This document shows positions 11,269 through 23,224 of a stretch of 64,000 nt of DNA, one piece after another (position 1 is the stretch's first letter; each line of letters begins with the position of its first letter). Source of the DNA: Septoria linicola (Eukaryota; Ascomycota; Dothideomycetes; Mycosphaerellales; Mycosphaerellaceae); NCBI GenBank assembly GCA_024114885.1, contig CP099423.1, positions 1,488,001-1,552,000 of the forward strand, given 5' to 3'. The notes below the pieces were generated by a model, which was not told where the DNA came from, made no database searches, and was given only the letters and a program-made list of their open reading frames with translations. The position numbers and the translations under genes are program-made.

Positions 11269-11893
11269 TTACTTCTTCGACCCTTTCTTCTTTGGAACGC
11301 CCTTCTTACTTGGCTCTTCGTCACTGCCAGCATCGACCTTGTACAAAGCCAAGCGACTGCCACCACTCCCGCTATATTTCTTCGACAGCCCGACCTCATC
11401 AGCCTCGTACTTCTTGCCTTTCTGCTTGAGCGTGGACGTCTTGAATGTTGAATCGTTGTCATCGTCATCATCGTCATCATCGTCATCGTCGTCGGAGCCA
11501 TCGGGACTCATCCTCATCAGAAGAGTCGTTCCCGATGGACTTCATGTCGAGGCCAAGATCTTTGCCTTTGGCTTTGATCACCGCCATGATGGTCTGATAG
11601 ACCTTATAATCGTCATCGTTGAGGTCAGAGGGGGCCTCGATGATGCCGGCCCATTTCTCTTTGTTTTGGGCTTTGCGTGATTCGCGGTATTGACTGTCCA
11701 GCTTGTCGTGGCTCAACAGTTTGCCATCTTGGAACCCAGCTTCAGCCAGCTGGTTGGTGAAGATGGTGTTGAAGATGTCAAGTCGATTTCTGCCGCTCAA
11801 ATCTGGATGATGTACGCGCATTTGAGGTAGGACGAGCCGCATCAACGGGTACTTGTCGTATGGCACCTTGGGGTCTGTACCGCGTGCAGGCAT
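11269..11893 (-). CDS. Conserved-looking unknown protein with acidic then basic tail, frame broken near 11510
   Basis: The ATG at 11893 opens a 129-residue frame (MPARGTDPKVPYDKYPLMRL, LSGRNRLDIFNTIFTNQLAE, HDKLDSQYRESRKAQNKEKW) that reads as a compact, probably helical domain. It then reaches DSSDEDE and, in the same frame, only SRWLRRR and a stop. The neighbouring frame continues from this point with PDGS, a run of twelve Asp, and a basic C-terminus ending in KKGVPKKKGSKK at 11269. The two parts would join if the CCC at the junction were one base shorter. I found no intron in the right phase. The family is unknown to me; a nuclear, DNA- or chromatin-associated role is only a guess from the charged tail. 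The break could be a base-calling error, a real mutation or a +1 frameshift. Confidence 0.6.
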
Positions 11894-12877
11894 CTTGATG
11901 ATAATGTTTGCTGTGTGGGTGAAGTCCAGTGGTGATGCGAAGTGTGGAAGGGGAAGACGTTTGGTGTTGTAGCGAATGAGCTTGAGTTGTCGAAAGAAGA
12001 CTTGTAGATAGCTTGTGTATATGCAGCGGAGGTGAGTGGTCGTGTATGATGGGTATAGATGAATGACTATCGGAACATCACATGTAGGAAACACAGTGAC
12101 CATTCACTAGACTGGTGAATACAGCTATAAGCATCTCAGCGATACGTATACGCGATGATGTTCTTGACAGCGTAGGCATGGGAACAGACCTGCGAGGCTA
12201 TCAAAGTTGCAGCGATAGCAAACTAGACAAGTTTGTTAGCGAACCTCATCAAAGCAATGCGCAGTCTGTGTGATTGTGATGGAAGCCCGTCATTCCTTTG
12301 TACTCCTGGCTCAAGGAAGCAATTCATGTTACAGACTATGCTGGGCAGGTGGCCCTCGTGAGCTCAGAAGTGCTTGAGGTAGATTTAGAAGGTGCGGCAT
12401 GTGCTACTGCTGCATGCGAAGGCTTGATTAGTTAGGACGAGTTGACATGGCTATCTCGCGACTCAATTGATAGCTTCTGCCCACGTTGGAGGCTCTAGTT
12501 GGCCATCCATTGAACTCTGCGCATTTGTCCAGATAAGTTCTGGACCGAGCGAGGGCTTTTCGAATCCTCCCTTTGCTTGATCGTGTTAACCTGAGCTGCG
12601 ACTCTTCGGCTCGCTCTACGTTCATATATCCCAGAGCCCGTGGCCAGCTTTGCTACACATAGAACCTTCGGTTCTGGGAGCTGAGTCTGCCATGGTGGCT
12701 CAACGCGCCCTTGTTGTGCTAGTCATACCAGATTGGCTCCGACTTGCCCCTGTAGTGTACTCGCGCGCGGATCCACTTCATCCGCGGCGCTGCACTGTCA
12801 CATCCTGCCATTTTCTACTGAATTGAGTCTTCGAGCGTGTTCTTCCACCATCGTCTGACATGTGATACGCGCTCCCT
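11894..12877. other. Intergenic region, no gene recognised
   Basis: Nearly 1 kb containing the leader of the leftward unknown gene and the 3' flank of CMC2. Small hairpins are visible (ATTCAC/GTGAAT near 12107-12125; AGAAC-CTTCG-GTTCT at about 12661-12675), but no RNA gene could be supported. A 65-codon minus-strand frame at 12428-12625 has no recognisable features. Confidence 0.45.
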
Positions 12878-13172
12878 TCAAGAATTGGCATCAATGTCTG
12901 CCCAGATCTTCTCCATGTGCTGGCGCTTCTGTTTCGCCACCTCACGGTTGTGTGCAGTTCGGTCTAGTCGTGCAGCGCGGAGACACTTGTTGACCTGCGT
13001 CTTCGCGTCGCTGCACATGCCCATCGACTTCCAGAGAAATCCACGGGCATGGCATTCTTCGAGGGCGTTCATGAGTTCCTCGCAGCCTGCAACCCGTTAG
13101 CACGATGAGACGCAAGAGCTGTCAGTTGCTTTGCATACCACCCTGGTCTTCGCGATGCAAATGAGGATGCAT
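12878..13172 (-). CDS. CMC2: Cox assembly mitochondrial protein Cmc2 (twin CX9C)
   Basis: Two exons (13172-13139 and 13086-12878) give 80 residues. The 51-nt intron has a GTATGC donor, a GCTAAC branch point and a GCAG acceptor. The joined N-terminus is MHPHLHREDQGG followed by the first CX9C (CEELMNALEEC); the second CX9C is CSDAKTQVNKC. The C-terminus HNREVAKQKRQHMEKIWADI matches Cmc2. Proteins of this family are oxidised by Mia40 in the mitochondrial intermembrane space and support cytochrome c oxidase assembly with Cmc1. The length matches yeast and human Cmc2. The gene is divergent from prefoldin 2 with only 156 nt between start codons. Confidence 0.92.
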
Positions 13173-13328
13173 GATCGGCTATGTTCTGCTGCAGATGCTG
13201 ATCCGTGAGGAGAGAAGAGGCAAAGACGTTCTGGAAACCAGGATGTCATGTTCTTGATCACTTAGTCAGCAGTTTCGTGCACTTTGACCTGGGCTAATCG
13301 GCAGACGATTTGTTCATCACACACCGCA
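13173..13328. promoter_or_regulatory. Compact bidirectional promoter of CMC2 and prefoldin 2
   Basis: Only 156 nt separate the two start codons of the divergent genes, so the promoters and 5' leaders must overlap. Co-expression of the pair is an inference from this geometry. No TATA box is evident. Confidence 0.55.
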
Positions 13329-14138
13329 ATGTCGCAGCCACAAATATCTGCGAAGAAGCAGCAAGGTCGGTCGATACTACTTGCGATGCGTCTCTCGATC
13401 CCCAGCTGACATCAATCGCAGAGCTGCAAGTCCAGTATTCGAACTTCAAGGAGACCCTACAAGCTATCGCACAAAAGATTGGCGACGTGGAACAAGAAGC
13501 CGAGGAACACAAGTAAGTGACTTCACTGCCCTCTATCAGCGACCAGCTCTTGTCGTTATTGCGGTGAGCACCGCCAGCCAGCCCATCTCGTTCGGCTACG
13601 ACTTTTCGACACTGGACCTCAGCCGGCAAACCTTCTTTCACCGCCATCAATATATCTTCGCGGGAGGGGGCTGCACAAGTTTTCGAGCAGCCCGCCTTTT
13701 GATAAGATCTTTGACGTCTTTGCCATCGAGACTGCAGCAGCATCTGGTTCTGATCGGCTCGCCTGCAAGCATGGCCTGATCATGACTCCGCTCATGGTAC
13801 TGGGTCGCGCGGTGCATTCGGCGAGGCTATGGCATAAAGTCTATGCTAACAAAGCGCAACAGACTTGTGCTGGAGACCCTCACACCGCTGACCGGAGATC
13901 GAAAGTGCTTCCGCATGATCAATGGAGTTCTTACCGAGAGGACGGTGAAGGATGTTCTTCCCGCCTTGCAGACGAACGCGGACGGCCTGAAGAAGGTCCT
14001 CGATGATCTGGTCAAGCAGTACGCGAATAAGCAGACCGAGATGGAAAATTGGAAGGTAAGATCGGCAAGATTCCCAATCAGGCACAGAGATTAACATGAT
14101 TATAGAAAAAGAACAACATTCAAGTTGTGCAGCAATGA
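13329..14138 (+). CDS. GIM4: Prefoldin subunit 2
   Basis: Four exons (13329-13365, 13422-13512, 13863-14055, 14106-14138) give 117 residues, the usual size. Introns are 56, 350 and 50 nt; all have GT...AG ends and the second has a GCTAAC branch point just before its acceptor. The spliced protein starts MSQPQISAKKQQ, continues ELQVQYSNFKETLQAIAQKI and HKLVLETLTPL, and contains DRKCFRMINGVLTERTVKDV, the hallmark of beta-type prefoldin subunit 2. The two coiled-coil arms flank a beta-hairpin. It ends in KKNNIQVVQQ. The hexameric prefoldin complex in the cytosol delivers nascent actin and tubulin to the CCT chaperonin. The 350-nt second intron is unusually long for this window. Confidence 0.94.
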
Positions 14139-16271
14139 ACGGGATGGAATATCTGCGACCCACCTATACACCGCATCTCCAGATCAGTCGCGTGCTCGGA
14201 AAATTATCCTGGCTGCCACATACGGGCTTCATGCCTATGTCAGTCTGCTTGTATAGACTTCAAGGGGCCACTTCGTCGCGGCGTACGGAGCTGCGCAGGG
14301 CAATACAATTTCCATTCAGCATGGCCGCCGCCTGATAGTCGTCGGTCGCGCTGTTGTGCGCAACGGACATACTTGGCTCGATTGAGAAGGCAAGTTTTTG
14401 GCACATCTATAAGGGCTCGTCTTCGACTTGCACTATGCAGTCACGAGACATCCGCTGCAGCTTGCCATGCCGTGTCCGAAAATCGGTTCGGCTCCTACGA
14501 TCGGCACGGCAAATATGCTATGATTAGGTAGATGAAGTATGCGAGACTTATTGAAATTGTCCAGTATGCCTATGTCTGATTTGAGGACCACCTTGGACTG
14601 GACTTCTGTCAATGTCACGATACTGACAGTGCACGGCACAGTCATGATGGCATGACCAAGGCCCTGAGGGGTGACGATTAGAGGTCATGTGATGGCAAGC
14701 GTCTGTCTCCAAGTATCTGGTGATATGCGCTGTCAAACATAGCTGTGCAATGACATGTTCTCGAACGTGGGACCGGTACAGCTTCACACCTTCTCAAACG
14801 CATCCGAAGTCGCATAACATCACTGTTGACCGGGGTTCACCAGTTCGGCGGGAAGAGGCTCGCAAGCAGCCTTATGCGCGATGTGCTGGCCCGATCCTTT
14901 AGCTGTGCAAGCAGACCCAATACCTGAGGCCGGAGCGTCAAGATTGTCAATGATTGGGCTTGGGATAGCAGTAGGTGCTGCCAGGAACAGCCTTACGATT
15001 ACTGGTTGTCGCAACGTCAGGCGTTCACACAGTATGGCTTTCATGTACAGAACAAAACAACGCAAGTACGTGTGCGGCGCCTCTGTAAGCCTGACGAGCT
15101 CGTCACGTACGCGCCGCTTGACATCGCCACGATGCCAGCACATAGCTGCACGCTAGGGTGAAGGATGCAACACATGGGATAGTGAGTGAAGAGGAGCCCT
15201 TCTCCATCTCATGACAACATCGGTCCGTTGCGACTTGTCGGGCTGTCATGCATGACATCGTGAACGTGCGGGATGGAAGTGCTTTTGCCTCGCATGGATA
15301 GCTTCGCAGAAGCCGGGAGTCTTCAGAGGTTGCGCAGCATGCCCTGTCTTGCGGACGCACGCCTGCGATGCCGTATGCGACGAGTGTGCTGAAGAGATGA
15401 AGTTGTAAAGTAGGCTCTCGAATGGCAGAAGCGATCAGTTCTTCCGCGCTTCCATTGGTTCTCAGCTGTGAATAGCCGGCAGCCGCAAATCATGCCCCGT
15501 CGTTTTCCAAAACAGCTGTAAAAGAGCTCTCCACCCTCCAATAGAATCTCGACCTGATTCCTCTTTGCTCACTGGCTGCCTTGTCGTCTTTCTTGGTGCA
15601 TTGCAGGCCTTCGGACAAGACTAAGGACCCGCAAGTGCGCCGGTACACGCGCCTCACATACAACACGTCGGACAACGCTCAGCCAGTTCCACGATACCGC
15701 GGCAGCTCTCCACGGACACAATCGGACCACTACAGTCCGACCGGTTCGTCGCACAGCTCCAGCAGCATCGGCAGCTCTGCAGTCATCGCCATCAGCAGAC
15801 GCAATTGGGTCTCCTTGCGCAATTTCGAACGCTGCCTAGTTAGCCGCGTTGCTGCAATCTGTGGCGCGCTCGTGTTGCGTTGCGGCGACTTTGTTTGTGC
15901 CAAGCCAGACCAGCAGACCACCAACACCGCAAACTCTCGCCTCGCATATCGAAGCTTGCAGGTTTTTGCAGCATCATTACTGCCGCACGAGGATCTGATT
16001 ACTGCATTCCGGCGGTACGTCTTCCGCCATATTTGCATCGACCCAAGCCGCAGGATCGCTGCTCACCGCTGGCCTCGGGCTCCACGCAAGTGTGGGAACA
16101 CACCGCTTTGCGTGCAGCGAACTACGACAGATCTATCCTGCCGGCGCCGGCAGCTAGATTCCACCTGCACCTAGCTGCGACGTCTGCAGCACAGGGGCTT
16201 TTGTTGACGTGTAGCCAGCGAATCAGTGACAGCTCACACTTACACAAAACGGGTCTGTACCTCAATTAAAG
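14139..16271. other. Long intergenic region upstream of hapC
   Basis: About 2.1 kb with no recognisable gene. The longest frame (197 codons at 15581-16174, plus strand) begins at ATG but shows no domain or splice logic and is rich in Arg, Ser and Thr. I read the right part as promoter and leader of hapC. Confidence 0.45.
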
Positions 16272-17389
16272 ATGTCGCAGTCCCCAGAAAGGAACGAGGA
16301 CGAAGGTCCGGCCATTCAAACACCGGACAACAATAATGATACTGCTCAGCCGTCGAATGACACAATCGGAGAAGAGATGAATAATCCCACTCGACCAGAA
16401 GAACTGGGCTATGATTTCGAAGTCAAGGAGCAAGATCGATGGCTTCCCATCGCAAATGGTGAGTCTCGCCTTGATGATGATGTTACCTGTACTCCCCCAA
16501 CCTCTGTAGCACCTTGCGTCCCACGACGCACCGTGCTATCCTTGTCGCTTGGTGATTTGTGCTCTGGGCTCCTCTGACAGCCTGCACGACGACGGATGCT
16601 CATGTTCATCGTCCACATATAACGCTGCAGCGCGCTTCTGGTCTGCAAGCCTGTCGAATCAGAGGCTCTTCTACCCGCCCAGCGATCTGCAATCCACGTC
16701 TCGCGTGCGGCCGACTGGACGAACAGACGACTCGAAACAGCACCATGTCATCAGCATCCCCGCCCGCATCATCATCTTCACCACGAGCTTTGCATCGAGC
16801 AAAGCATCCCAATCGCAAGAACTTTGATCAAGATGCTAACATACATAACTTTGCACCAGTCGCGAGGATCATGAAACTCGCACTTCCCGAGAATGCCAAA
16901 ATCGCCAAAGAAGCCAAGGAATGTATGCAAGAATGTGTTAGTGAATTCATCTCGTTCATCACGAGCGAAGGTACGTACTCTTCGGGAACTTCCCAGCGCC
17001 TATTGGTGCTTGCGGCAAGCAGCTAACGAATCAACCCAGCTTCCGAGAAATGTCAACAGGAGAAGCGCAAAACTGTGAATGGCGAAGACATCCTGTTCGC
17101 GATGACATCGCTTGGCTTCGAGAACTACGGCGAGGCGCTCAAGATCTACTTGGCCCGCTATCGTGAGGTAGGTGCATGCATGCCTCGTATGCTTCTCAAG
17201 TTGCAGCGTAATGTATACTGATTTCTATTGAAGAACCTGGTTGCCAAAGGCGGTGATAAGACATCCGGTGCTGTTGCAGCTACGCACGACCCTTCGGCTC
17301 CATATGATAGCAATGGTCTAGGCGGCTCATTGGAAGGCGGCGACAGTTCTACGGACTTTGCTTATGGGACCACTGCCGGACAGTACTAG
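16272..17389 (+). CDS. hapC: CCAAT-binding complex subunit HapC / NF-YB
   Basis: Four exons (16272-16458, 16860-16970, 17040-17167, 17234-17389) give 193 residues. Introns are 401, 69 and 66 nt; intron 1 ends with a TGCTAAC branch point and CCAG acceptor. The spliced sequence reads [22 protein letters not shown] and then [40 protein letters not shown] and [19 protein letters not shown], the diagnostic NF-YB/HAP3 histone fold (about residues 57-148). The tail is Gly/Ser/Asp-rich. With HapB and HapE it forms the CCAAT-binding complex in the nucleus, which in filamentous fungi controls iron, redox and secondary-metabolism genes with HapX. The N-terminal 55 residues are variable and acidic. The long first intron is atypical here. 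Confidence 0.95.
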
Positions 17390-18292
17390 TCGCGGAACTA
17401 TCATCAACCAACAGCTGGGGGTTTTGCCGTCGAATGCGGCGCTGTCTCTATTGCTGCGCTGGCGATATAGCATAGAAAGGCACGCTATTCGCGCAAAACT
17501 TCACATCTAGTGATCCTATATCTGGCTTGGGAACTAGCACAAGCCTAGCATGACATTCGTCAACACCGGCCTCGAGAACCCTTCAATCACGGTACGCCAT
17601 TCAGCCAACTTTGGGTGGACGTCGAACCATAAACCGGACCATCAACGACTCGTGTCGAAACGACGCAGTCGATCGGTCAGCCAGCTACGCCTCATGCAGA
17701 ATACTTTTTACCAACACCCGGAGTTGTGTGGCAATCTTGGACTTTCACTTAGCCTGCTTGCATCGGGGTTGGACCAACATCATGGCTTCACTCTGGAGCT
17801 TGACTCCGCACAGTTGCATGACGCGGGCACACTTGCAGCTTGAGATCGAGCTAGGGCTATGGCTGGAGACCGGGAAGAGTCTACTATAGATGATTATGCA
17901 CTGCTCGCGCAGACTAATGCTGTAAATTATACCCAAGGAAAAATCAAGTCGTGGGCAGGACGACTACGGAAGGAGTATACCGAGGATTTGGCCATAGTGC
18001 TGTATCGCAAGTCTCATTTGTGTTGTGCAGTCCAGCATGTTATCGTTGCTCCCAACCATTTGAATGCCAGAGTGTGGTGAATGGCCGTCCATCTCATGCC
18101 GCCAAAGTGACGCGTCGCCAAACCTTGTCAGAATCCCACTTCGAAGTACGCGTGCCACTCGCGTCTCTACTTACTTTCGAGTCCTGGTCAAAATGTCACG
18201 ATAGGATCTTGCGAGCGCAGGACCCACGACCCAACGGGCAACGTACGTCGCATTTCGCCTCACTCCTCACGTAGTACGACATCACTGCCACA
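17390..18292. other. Intergenic region between hapC and RTC4
   Basis: About 0.9 kb holding the hapC 3' flank and the RTC4 promoter. Frames up to 107 codons occur without recognisable character. Nothing else seen. Confidence 0.5.
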
Positions 18293-20149
18293 ATGGGTCA
18301 GCTGAGAAAGACGACATGCAGGCTTCTCAAGCAAGTCGGAAACCAACCACATGCATCTAGTGACGACCACGAAGACGACACAAGGACGCCGCGAGAGCCG
18401 CCCATCTACAGGGAAGTGGAAACACTGCCTAGTGTGCTGGCGCGCAGCGTCGCAAAGGTGGAAACACCTCCATACAGACCCACACCACAGCTGCCTCAAA
18501 ACTTGGCCAAGACAAATTCACTAGAGCTGAAGCGAAAGCACCCGGAAGTGGTAGACTTGCTGGAAAGTCCTCCGAAGAGGCACAAGGCTCTCGGGAAGGA
18601 GAACTTCCAAGCGAAAAGCAAGGCGGAGAGAAGTCTGCCTAGTCCAGCGCAGACCGAGAGCGTGAAGAGCGGGACGAGCAGGAAAGGGACCATGCAGACG
18701 GAGTATGACTTTAATGCCGATCCGCAGAGTAGTAGTGAAGTGGAGCAGGCTTCGACTATAGCCGGAGGCAAGAGAAATAGCAACGGCAGCACGAGTACAG
18801 GAAGAAGCAGCGTAGGAAGTATAAAGAGCAATGGGAGGAGACCACAAGGGACTACGAAGAGGAAGGCAGCGGATACTGGGCAGAAGTCGGCCGCAGAGAG
18901 CATTGCTGGCTTCAAGTCGACCGAGAAGTTGCACTTGACTAGTGTGAGGGACAACAAAGCTGTGGGCAAGCCCGAATTTAGAGCACCAGGCTCCTTACCA
19001 AATTATGCAAGCGACGATCAACTAGATGATAGTGATGATGGTGAGATCTTTGCGAGCCAATCGTCTCAGAAAAAGCACAAGCGAGGGCCCAACGCTCCTA
19101 GGTCGTCGCAGCAAAGTGTTGGCTATGGCAAACAAGCGAAGCGCAAGGTTAAGATCCCTAAGTCCGGGTTCCAGAAGCCTGCCACAGCACCGCAAAAGCC
19201 CGCGGAACCAGCGATCAAGTTCAAGAAAGCTGACCTCAATGACGGGCGTCTACTTCGGACGAGCGCTGCCAATGGCTCGGTATTTAAACCCGACGAGCCT
19301 CTAGACGACAGCGAGATGCTTCTGACCGAACGAAGGGACGACGATGAAGAGGTGGACGACGGCAAGGTTGAGTGCAAGATATGTAACGAGCGTCTGCGGA
19401 AGACACTTCAAGAACAATTCGAAGACGAGATCCTCAAGGACAAATCCTGGAACTTCAAGTGGCAGGGACGATTTTGCCTATGGCACAAAAGGAAGACAGC
19501 CCATGAAATCTGGCAAGAGAGGGAATATCCCGATCTTGACTGGACAACTCTCAGAGAGCGTATGCGCAAACATGACAAGTACATACTGGACGTGCTTAAC
19601 GATAGGGTCAAGTCATACCACCGGGACAAGCTACAAGAAGAGAGCAAACATGGTCGATCGCGGCAGAAGGATATCGTCACTGATGGCAACGGCAAGTTCA
19701 TTATGGGCTACTATGGTCAGAAGGGTGAACAACAAGTGTGAGCAAAAGTCCTCACATCTATTATTTCAGACTTGCTAACTTCTGCTAGGCATGAGTACAT
19801 CATGACCCGGTTCGCAGATGCCCTTCGCAAAAGATCTACCAAGGACAAACTCATTCTGGCCACAGGCATACAAGGAGGTGTGAACGGTTTCGTCCAACTC
19901 GTCCTCGCGCCGCATCTCGTTGAGCTACTCGTCAAGGAAGACCTCAAACTCAATGGCGATGCATGGGAAGACCGAGCACGAGAAGTGCTTGCTGAAAGTG
20001 CCGAGATTGGCGAGCTCCTGTTCCCTGAGGAGCATGACAAGGTCGGAGACAATGCGTACGAGGACCACATTGTTGACGAGCATGATGACGATCTTCTGCT
20101 TGATATCGGGAATGACGAGGATGACATCGAGGTTGTCGAGCTCGAATAA
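18293..20149 (+). CDS. RTC4: Rtc4-like protein (restriction of telomere capping 4)
   Basis: Two exons (18293-19737 and 19789-20149) give 601 residues. The 51-nt intron has a GTGAGC donor and a TGCTAAC branch point and joins GEQQV-HEYIMTRFADALR. The first 340 residues are low-complexity, Ser/Lys-rich and probably disordered with nuclear-type basic clusters (PPKRHKALGKE, KKHKRGPNAPR). The C-terminal part carries the RTC4-like domain: VECKICNERLRKTLQEQFED, GRFCLWHKRKTAHEIWQERE, DLDWTTLRERMRKHDKYI, then LAPHLVELLVKEDLKLN, ending in a long acidic tail. RTC4 was named from yeast genetics linked to telomere capping; its biochemical role is not established. The short CxxC plus C/H arrangement at the domain start may bind metal, which is inference. 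Confidence 0.88.
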
Positions 20150-20597
20150 TTCGTGAGTGTTGCCATACCCATTTGCTGAGCATCATTTGTGCCTTTTGCC
20201 GGCATCTTACTGTACATATCCTACTGGCTCGAGCCCATATAGCTCCTGTGCATATTGTGCAAAACTCAAGACCATCATCACTGATCTGATCTGATCTTCC
20301 ACGAGCGTGTGGCCGCCGGTCCTTCTGTCCCTCATCTTTCGAGTCCAGCGCGGCCCCCACCTCTCTTCTGTGCTGTTCGACATGTCTCGCGGCTCTCCTA
20401 AGTGCGCAGGATCGCAGTCTGCTATGCGCGCTCTTGCGCTCAGCGGCTGTGCTCGACGCGACGTATCAGAATGTGTCCGCCACGTCTCCGTCTGCATCTT
20501 CAGTCCTCCGCGCGAGCTCAGCTCATCCGGCTCTGATCCATACGATATGGCCTGCTTCTTCTTCATTTGCTTTCCGTCATCTTGAATCCATCTCCGT
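20150..20597. other. Convergent 3' region of RTC4 and mL53
   Basis: The 448 nt between the two stop codons are pyrimidine-rich on the plus strand and contain a short GATCT iteration near 20283-20298. They probably consist of the two 3' untranslated regions. Confidence 0.5.
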
Positions 20598-20952
20598 TTA
20601 GTTCCCGCTCAAATCCTCCGCTCTCCTCAGAACTCTCGAATGTCGGTCTACCTCGCTCTGAATCTCCTTGATCTTCAACTTTTCAATATCGAGGCTCATT
20701 TGCTTTCCATCCTCTGTTTCCGACATTAGCATTTATCCTTGACCTGTGCAGCTAACTGTGCAACGTACTAAACTTCAACTCCAGCGTCGCAGGCTTTGCG
20801 GCCATGGCTTTGGGTAGTAGTTTCACGTCTATGGCCATTGTGGATCGCGCATTGGGGGGGAGCATTGCGAGGAAGTTTCGAGCGGTTTTGCCAGATTTTG
20901 GGTTGAAGGGCGAGAAGGCCGTTGTTACGGATGTGATGTATTTTGTGATCAT
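20598..20952 (-). CDS. MRPL44: Mitochondrial large-subunit ribosomal protein mL53
   Basis: Two exons (20952-20769 and 20713-20598) give 99 residues. The 55-nt intron has a GTACGT donor and an ATGCTAATG branch region; the join is ATLELKF-KDGKQMSLDIEKL. The start MITKYITSVTTAFSPFNPKS and the following ARNFLAMLPPNAR and IDVKLLPK are characteristic of fungal mL53 (yeast Mrpl44). The protein ends EVDRHSRVLRRAEDLSGN. It is part of the mitochondrial 54S subunit. The frame is open further upstream to a more distal ATG at 21084, but MITKY is the conserved start, and length (about 100 residues) supports it. Confidence 0.92.
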
Positions 20953-23224
20953 TTTGGCGATGATCGAGCAGTGGATGTGGTAGGGACGAGATATGTAAAT
21001 GTAGATGGTAGACACTGCGGAAGCGTCGTCCGAAGCGGAAGTGCCAAGAGATATTGAGCGCAAGGAAGAGATCCTACGACTCAATGCCAGCTTCTGCGTA
21101 GCATGTGGATTGCTGGGAAATCATCAAGATCTATCTTCACTGCATACTGAAACCGTGGAGTGTTCCCTTTGCAGCTTTGAGGGGTTAATGACTCTATGCG
21201 AGTCGCTGCTGATACCCACAACGCAGACTGCAGTCGCAGGCTCGAGATGTGCAAGAACAACCACGACGCTACTACTGTTGTCAAGCACAATCCTTCTCTA
21301 TTCCCCAGAAGTCTCATCTCACAAGCATATGTGCTCCGAATCCAAACATGACAGGATCGCCAGACTCGTCCATATTCCTCTTCCAGCATTCACCGACAGC
21401 CTCGGAGCCAAAGCAGCGATTCAGTCTCTTGCAATAACACGATGACACCTTCAATGGCTCCATTCACGAAGCACCGATGAACAAAACATCATCAATGCGT
21501 CGTTCTAGAAGAATTCGCCATGAAGAGGCTGATGCTAAGTTCTTCACTTCAACGTCGACCGAAGGACGAATTTTCCGCATTCGGGCATGCAATGCGTGGG
21601 ACGGTAAAACTTCAATGGCACGTTCGCAGTCCAGTGTTCTAGTTCAATTCTGCCTGCCATATAATAACACCTGCACGACCTCCACGACCTTGAAAGCCAT
21701 ATCCAAGATTCTGCGTCAACAGAGGATTCAATACGTGGTCTTAACTACTACTTGTGGCCGTCCTATGCCGACTTTCCAACCTGGGGCAAAGTGTGATGGT
21801 ACGTACAAGATACACATACGTTCACACACATGGCTGACTGGGCAGTATAGATAACGGAGCTATTGCGGATGCCCTGATGCCATGTTGCGACAAGAACTAC
21901 GCTGCGAAGAGTGCCTCATTGCTGCTCGTGTGTCCGTTCGCTCTTTCACATCCTTGTTCTGGCAATACGAATCGATGCGCTGCAGGACACTGCGAACGGC
22001 GCAAGTGCTTCTGTACACGATCAAGCAGTGGGGCATTGCGATCGCCATCAGCCATCATTGCTGCCCCCCGGGTCGCTGAAGTGTAGGTCTTCTTTTGTCG
22101 ATCGAGTATTGGCAGCGGATATCATCTTCCTCGCGTCTGCGGAAGTCTATGATCTTGTGCAGTAAGATCGACACAAGGTAGGTGCTTTTTCACAGGTTGT
22201 CTCATTCGACCGAGCCGCTTCGCAGATCTCGAAACTCTGCGTGCTGTATCACAGCAGTTGCTCACTGTCCTATCTTGCGAGATGGGGATGCTTTTGAGAT
22301 GCGTTTTGCAGCAGATAATGTTCGATCATGAGATGGAGGGCAGCTGAACTTCACTTGGCATTCGGTGCAACACCTGCATCGAGCGTTACGAAGCGAGGGC
22401 GGCGACCATGGCCGTGGTCTAAGATATGCACCAAACGCCACCCGAGAAGCAGATGCTGCCCGCTGGTACAAGCAGCATCATGGCTGTGACCCAAGCTCCA
22501 AGCGCAAATGAAGCACATCTCTGCGGTTCAACGTCGATCATCAAGCTCAAGATCACCAAAATGCATTTCAGGTGCACCAGAACATTGTTAGCTCGATGTT
22601 TATACTGGAAAGTCGCTGATAATGATGTGGATAAACACCTGCAGAACATCTAGAACTCATACTGATTTGGCAGCGCTGAACCGCCTTGCAGGATTGAGTC
22701 CGAATCCGAGAGTTCTTTCTCCGCACAAGCTCGATCTAGACCCAAGCCGAATGTCACTTTGGCTCAACCCAAAATACGCTATCTCTTGGACGCACGGTTG
22801 GACGTCTAAGACCGTCGATGCGTATCTTGTGCCGCGGGTATCTGTGTACTTGCTACGCAGTACATCTCGTACTCACCGGCGTACCTCTCCGCCTGGTGGG
22901 CTCGGCCACTCAGCCGCATCGTGCTGCATGGTCATTCTATCGATGCTCACTTCCGGGCCCGAGCGCCTGTTGCCCTTCTGGGCTCCCTCTCATGAGCGCC
23001 TCGAACACGCGACGATAGAACGGCGGCTTCCAGACCCGTGCTTTTTCGGTTACACTAACCATAACGTTCGCTTAGCCCATCAAGATGTCGCGTGGTGAGG
23101 CTTGCAGCAGTGTCGCCGCACTGTCGCGTGTACAGTACAAGAACAGTCTCATGGGTCGTCCTCTTCCGGACTGCTCACCCACCTCTACCTCTTTTCAACC
23201 CCTGCACTAATTCCGACCGCCGTC
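20953..23224. other. Long intergenic region upstream of the permease
   Basis: About 2.3 kb. A plus-strand frame at 21005-21445 (146 codons) starts well (MVDTAEASSEAEVPRDIERK) but loses protein character after about 70 codons and overlaps the mL53 promoter, so I do not call it. Other frames are shorter or look random. The right part should hold the permease promoter. Confidence 0.45.

Noticed and set aside
11455..11505. Trinucleotide repeat suggesting a microsatellite locus
   Set aside because: It encodes the Asp run of the acidic-tail protein; noted there instead of as a separate element.
12545..12610. TTCGAATCC resembling a tRNA B-box
   Set aside because: The surrounding sequence does not give a T-arm or acceptor stem on either strand.
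15581..16174. 197-codon plus-strand frame before hapC
   Set aside because: No domain, Arg/Ser/Thr-rich random composition, and it lies where the hapC leader is expected.
21005..21445. 146-codon plus-strand frame next to mL53
   Set aside because: Overlaps the mL53 promoter, loses coding character after about 70 codons and has no recognisable motif.
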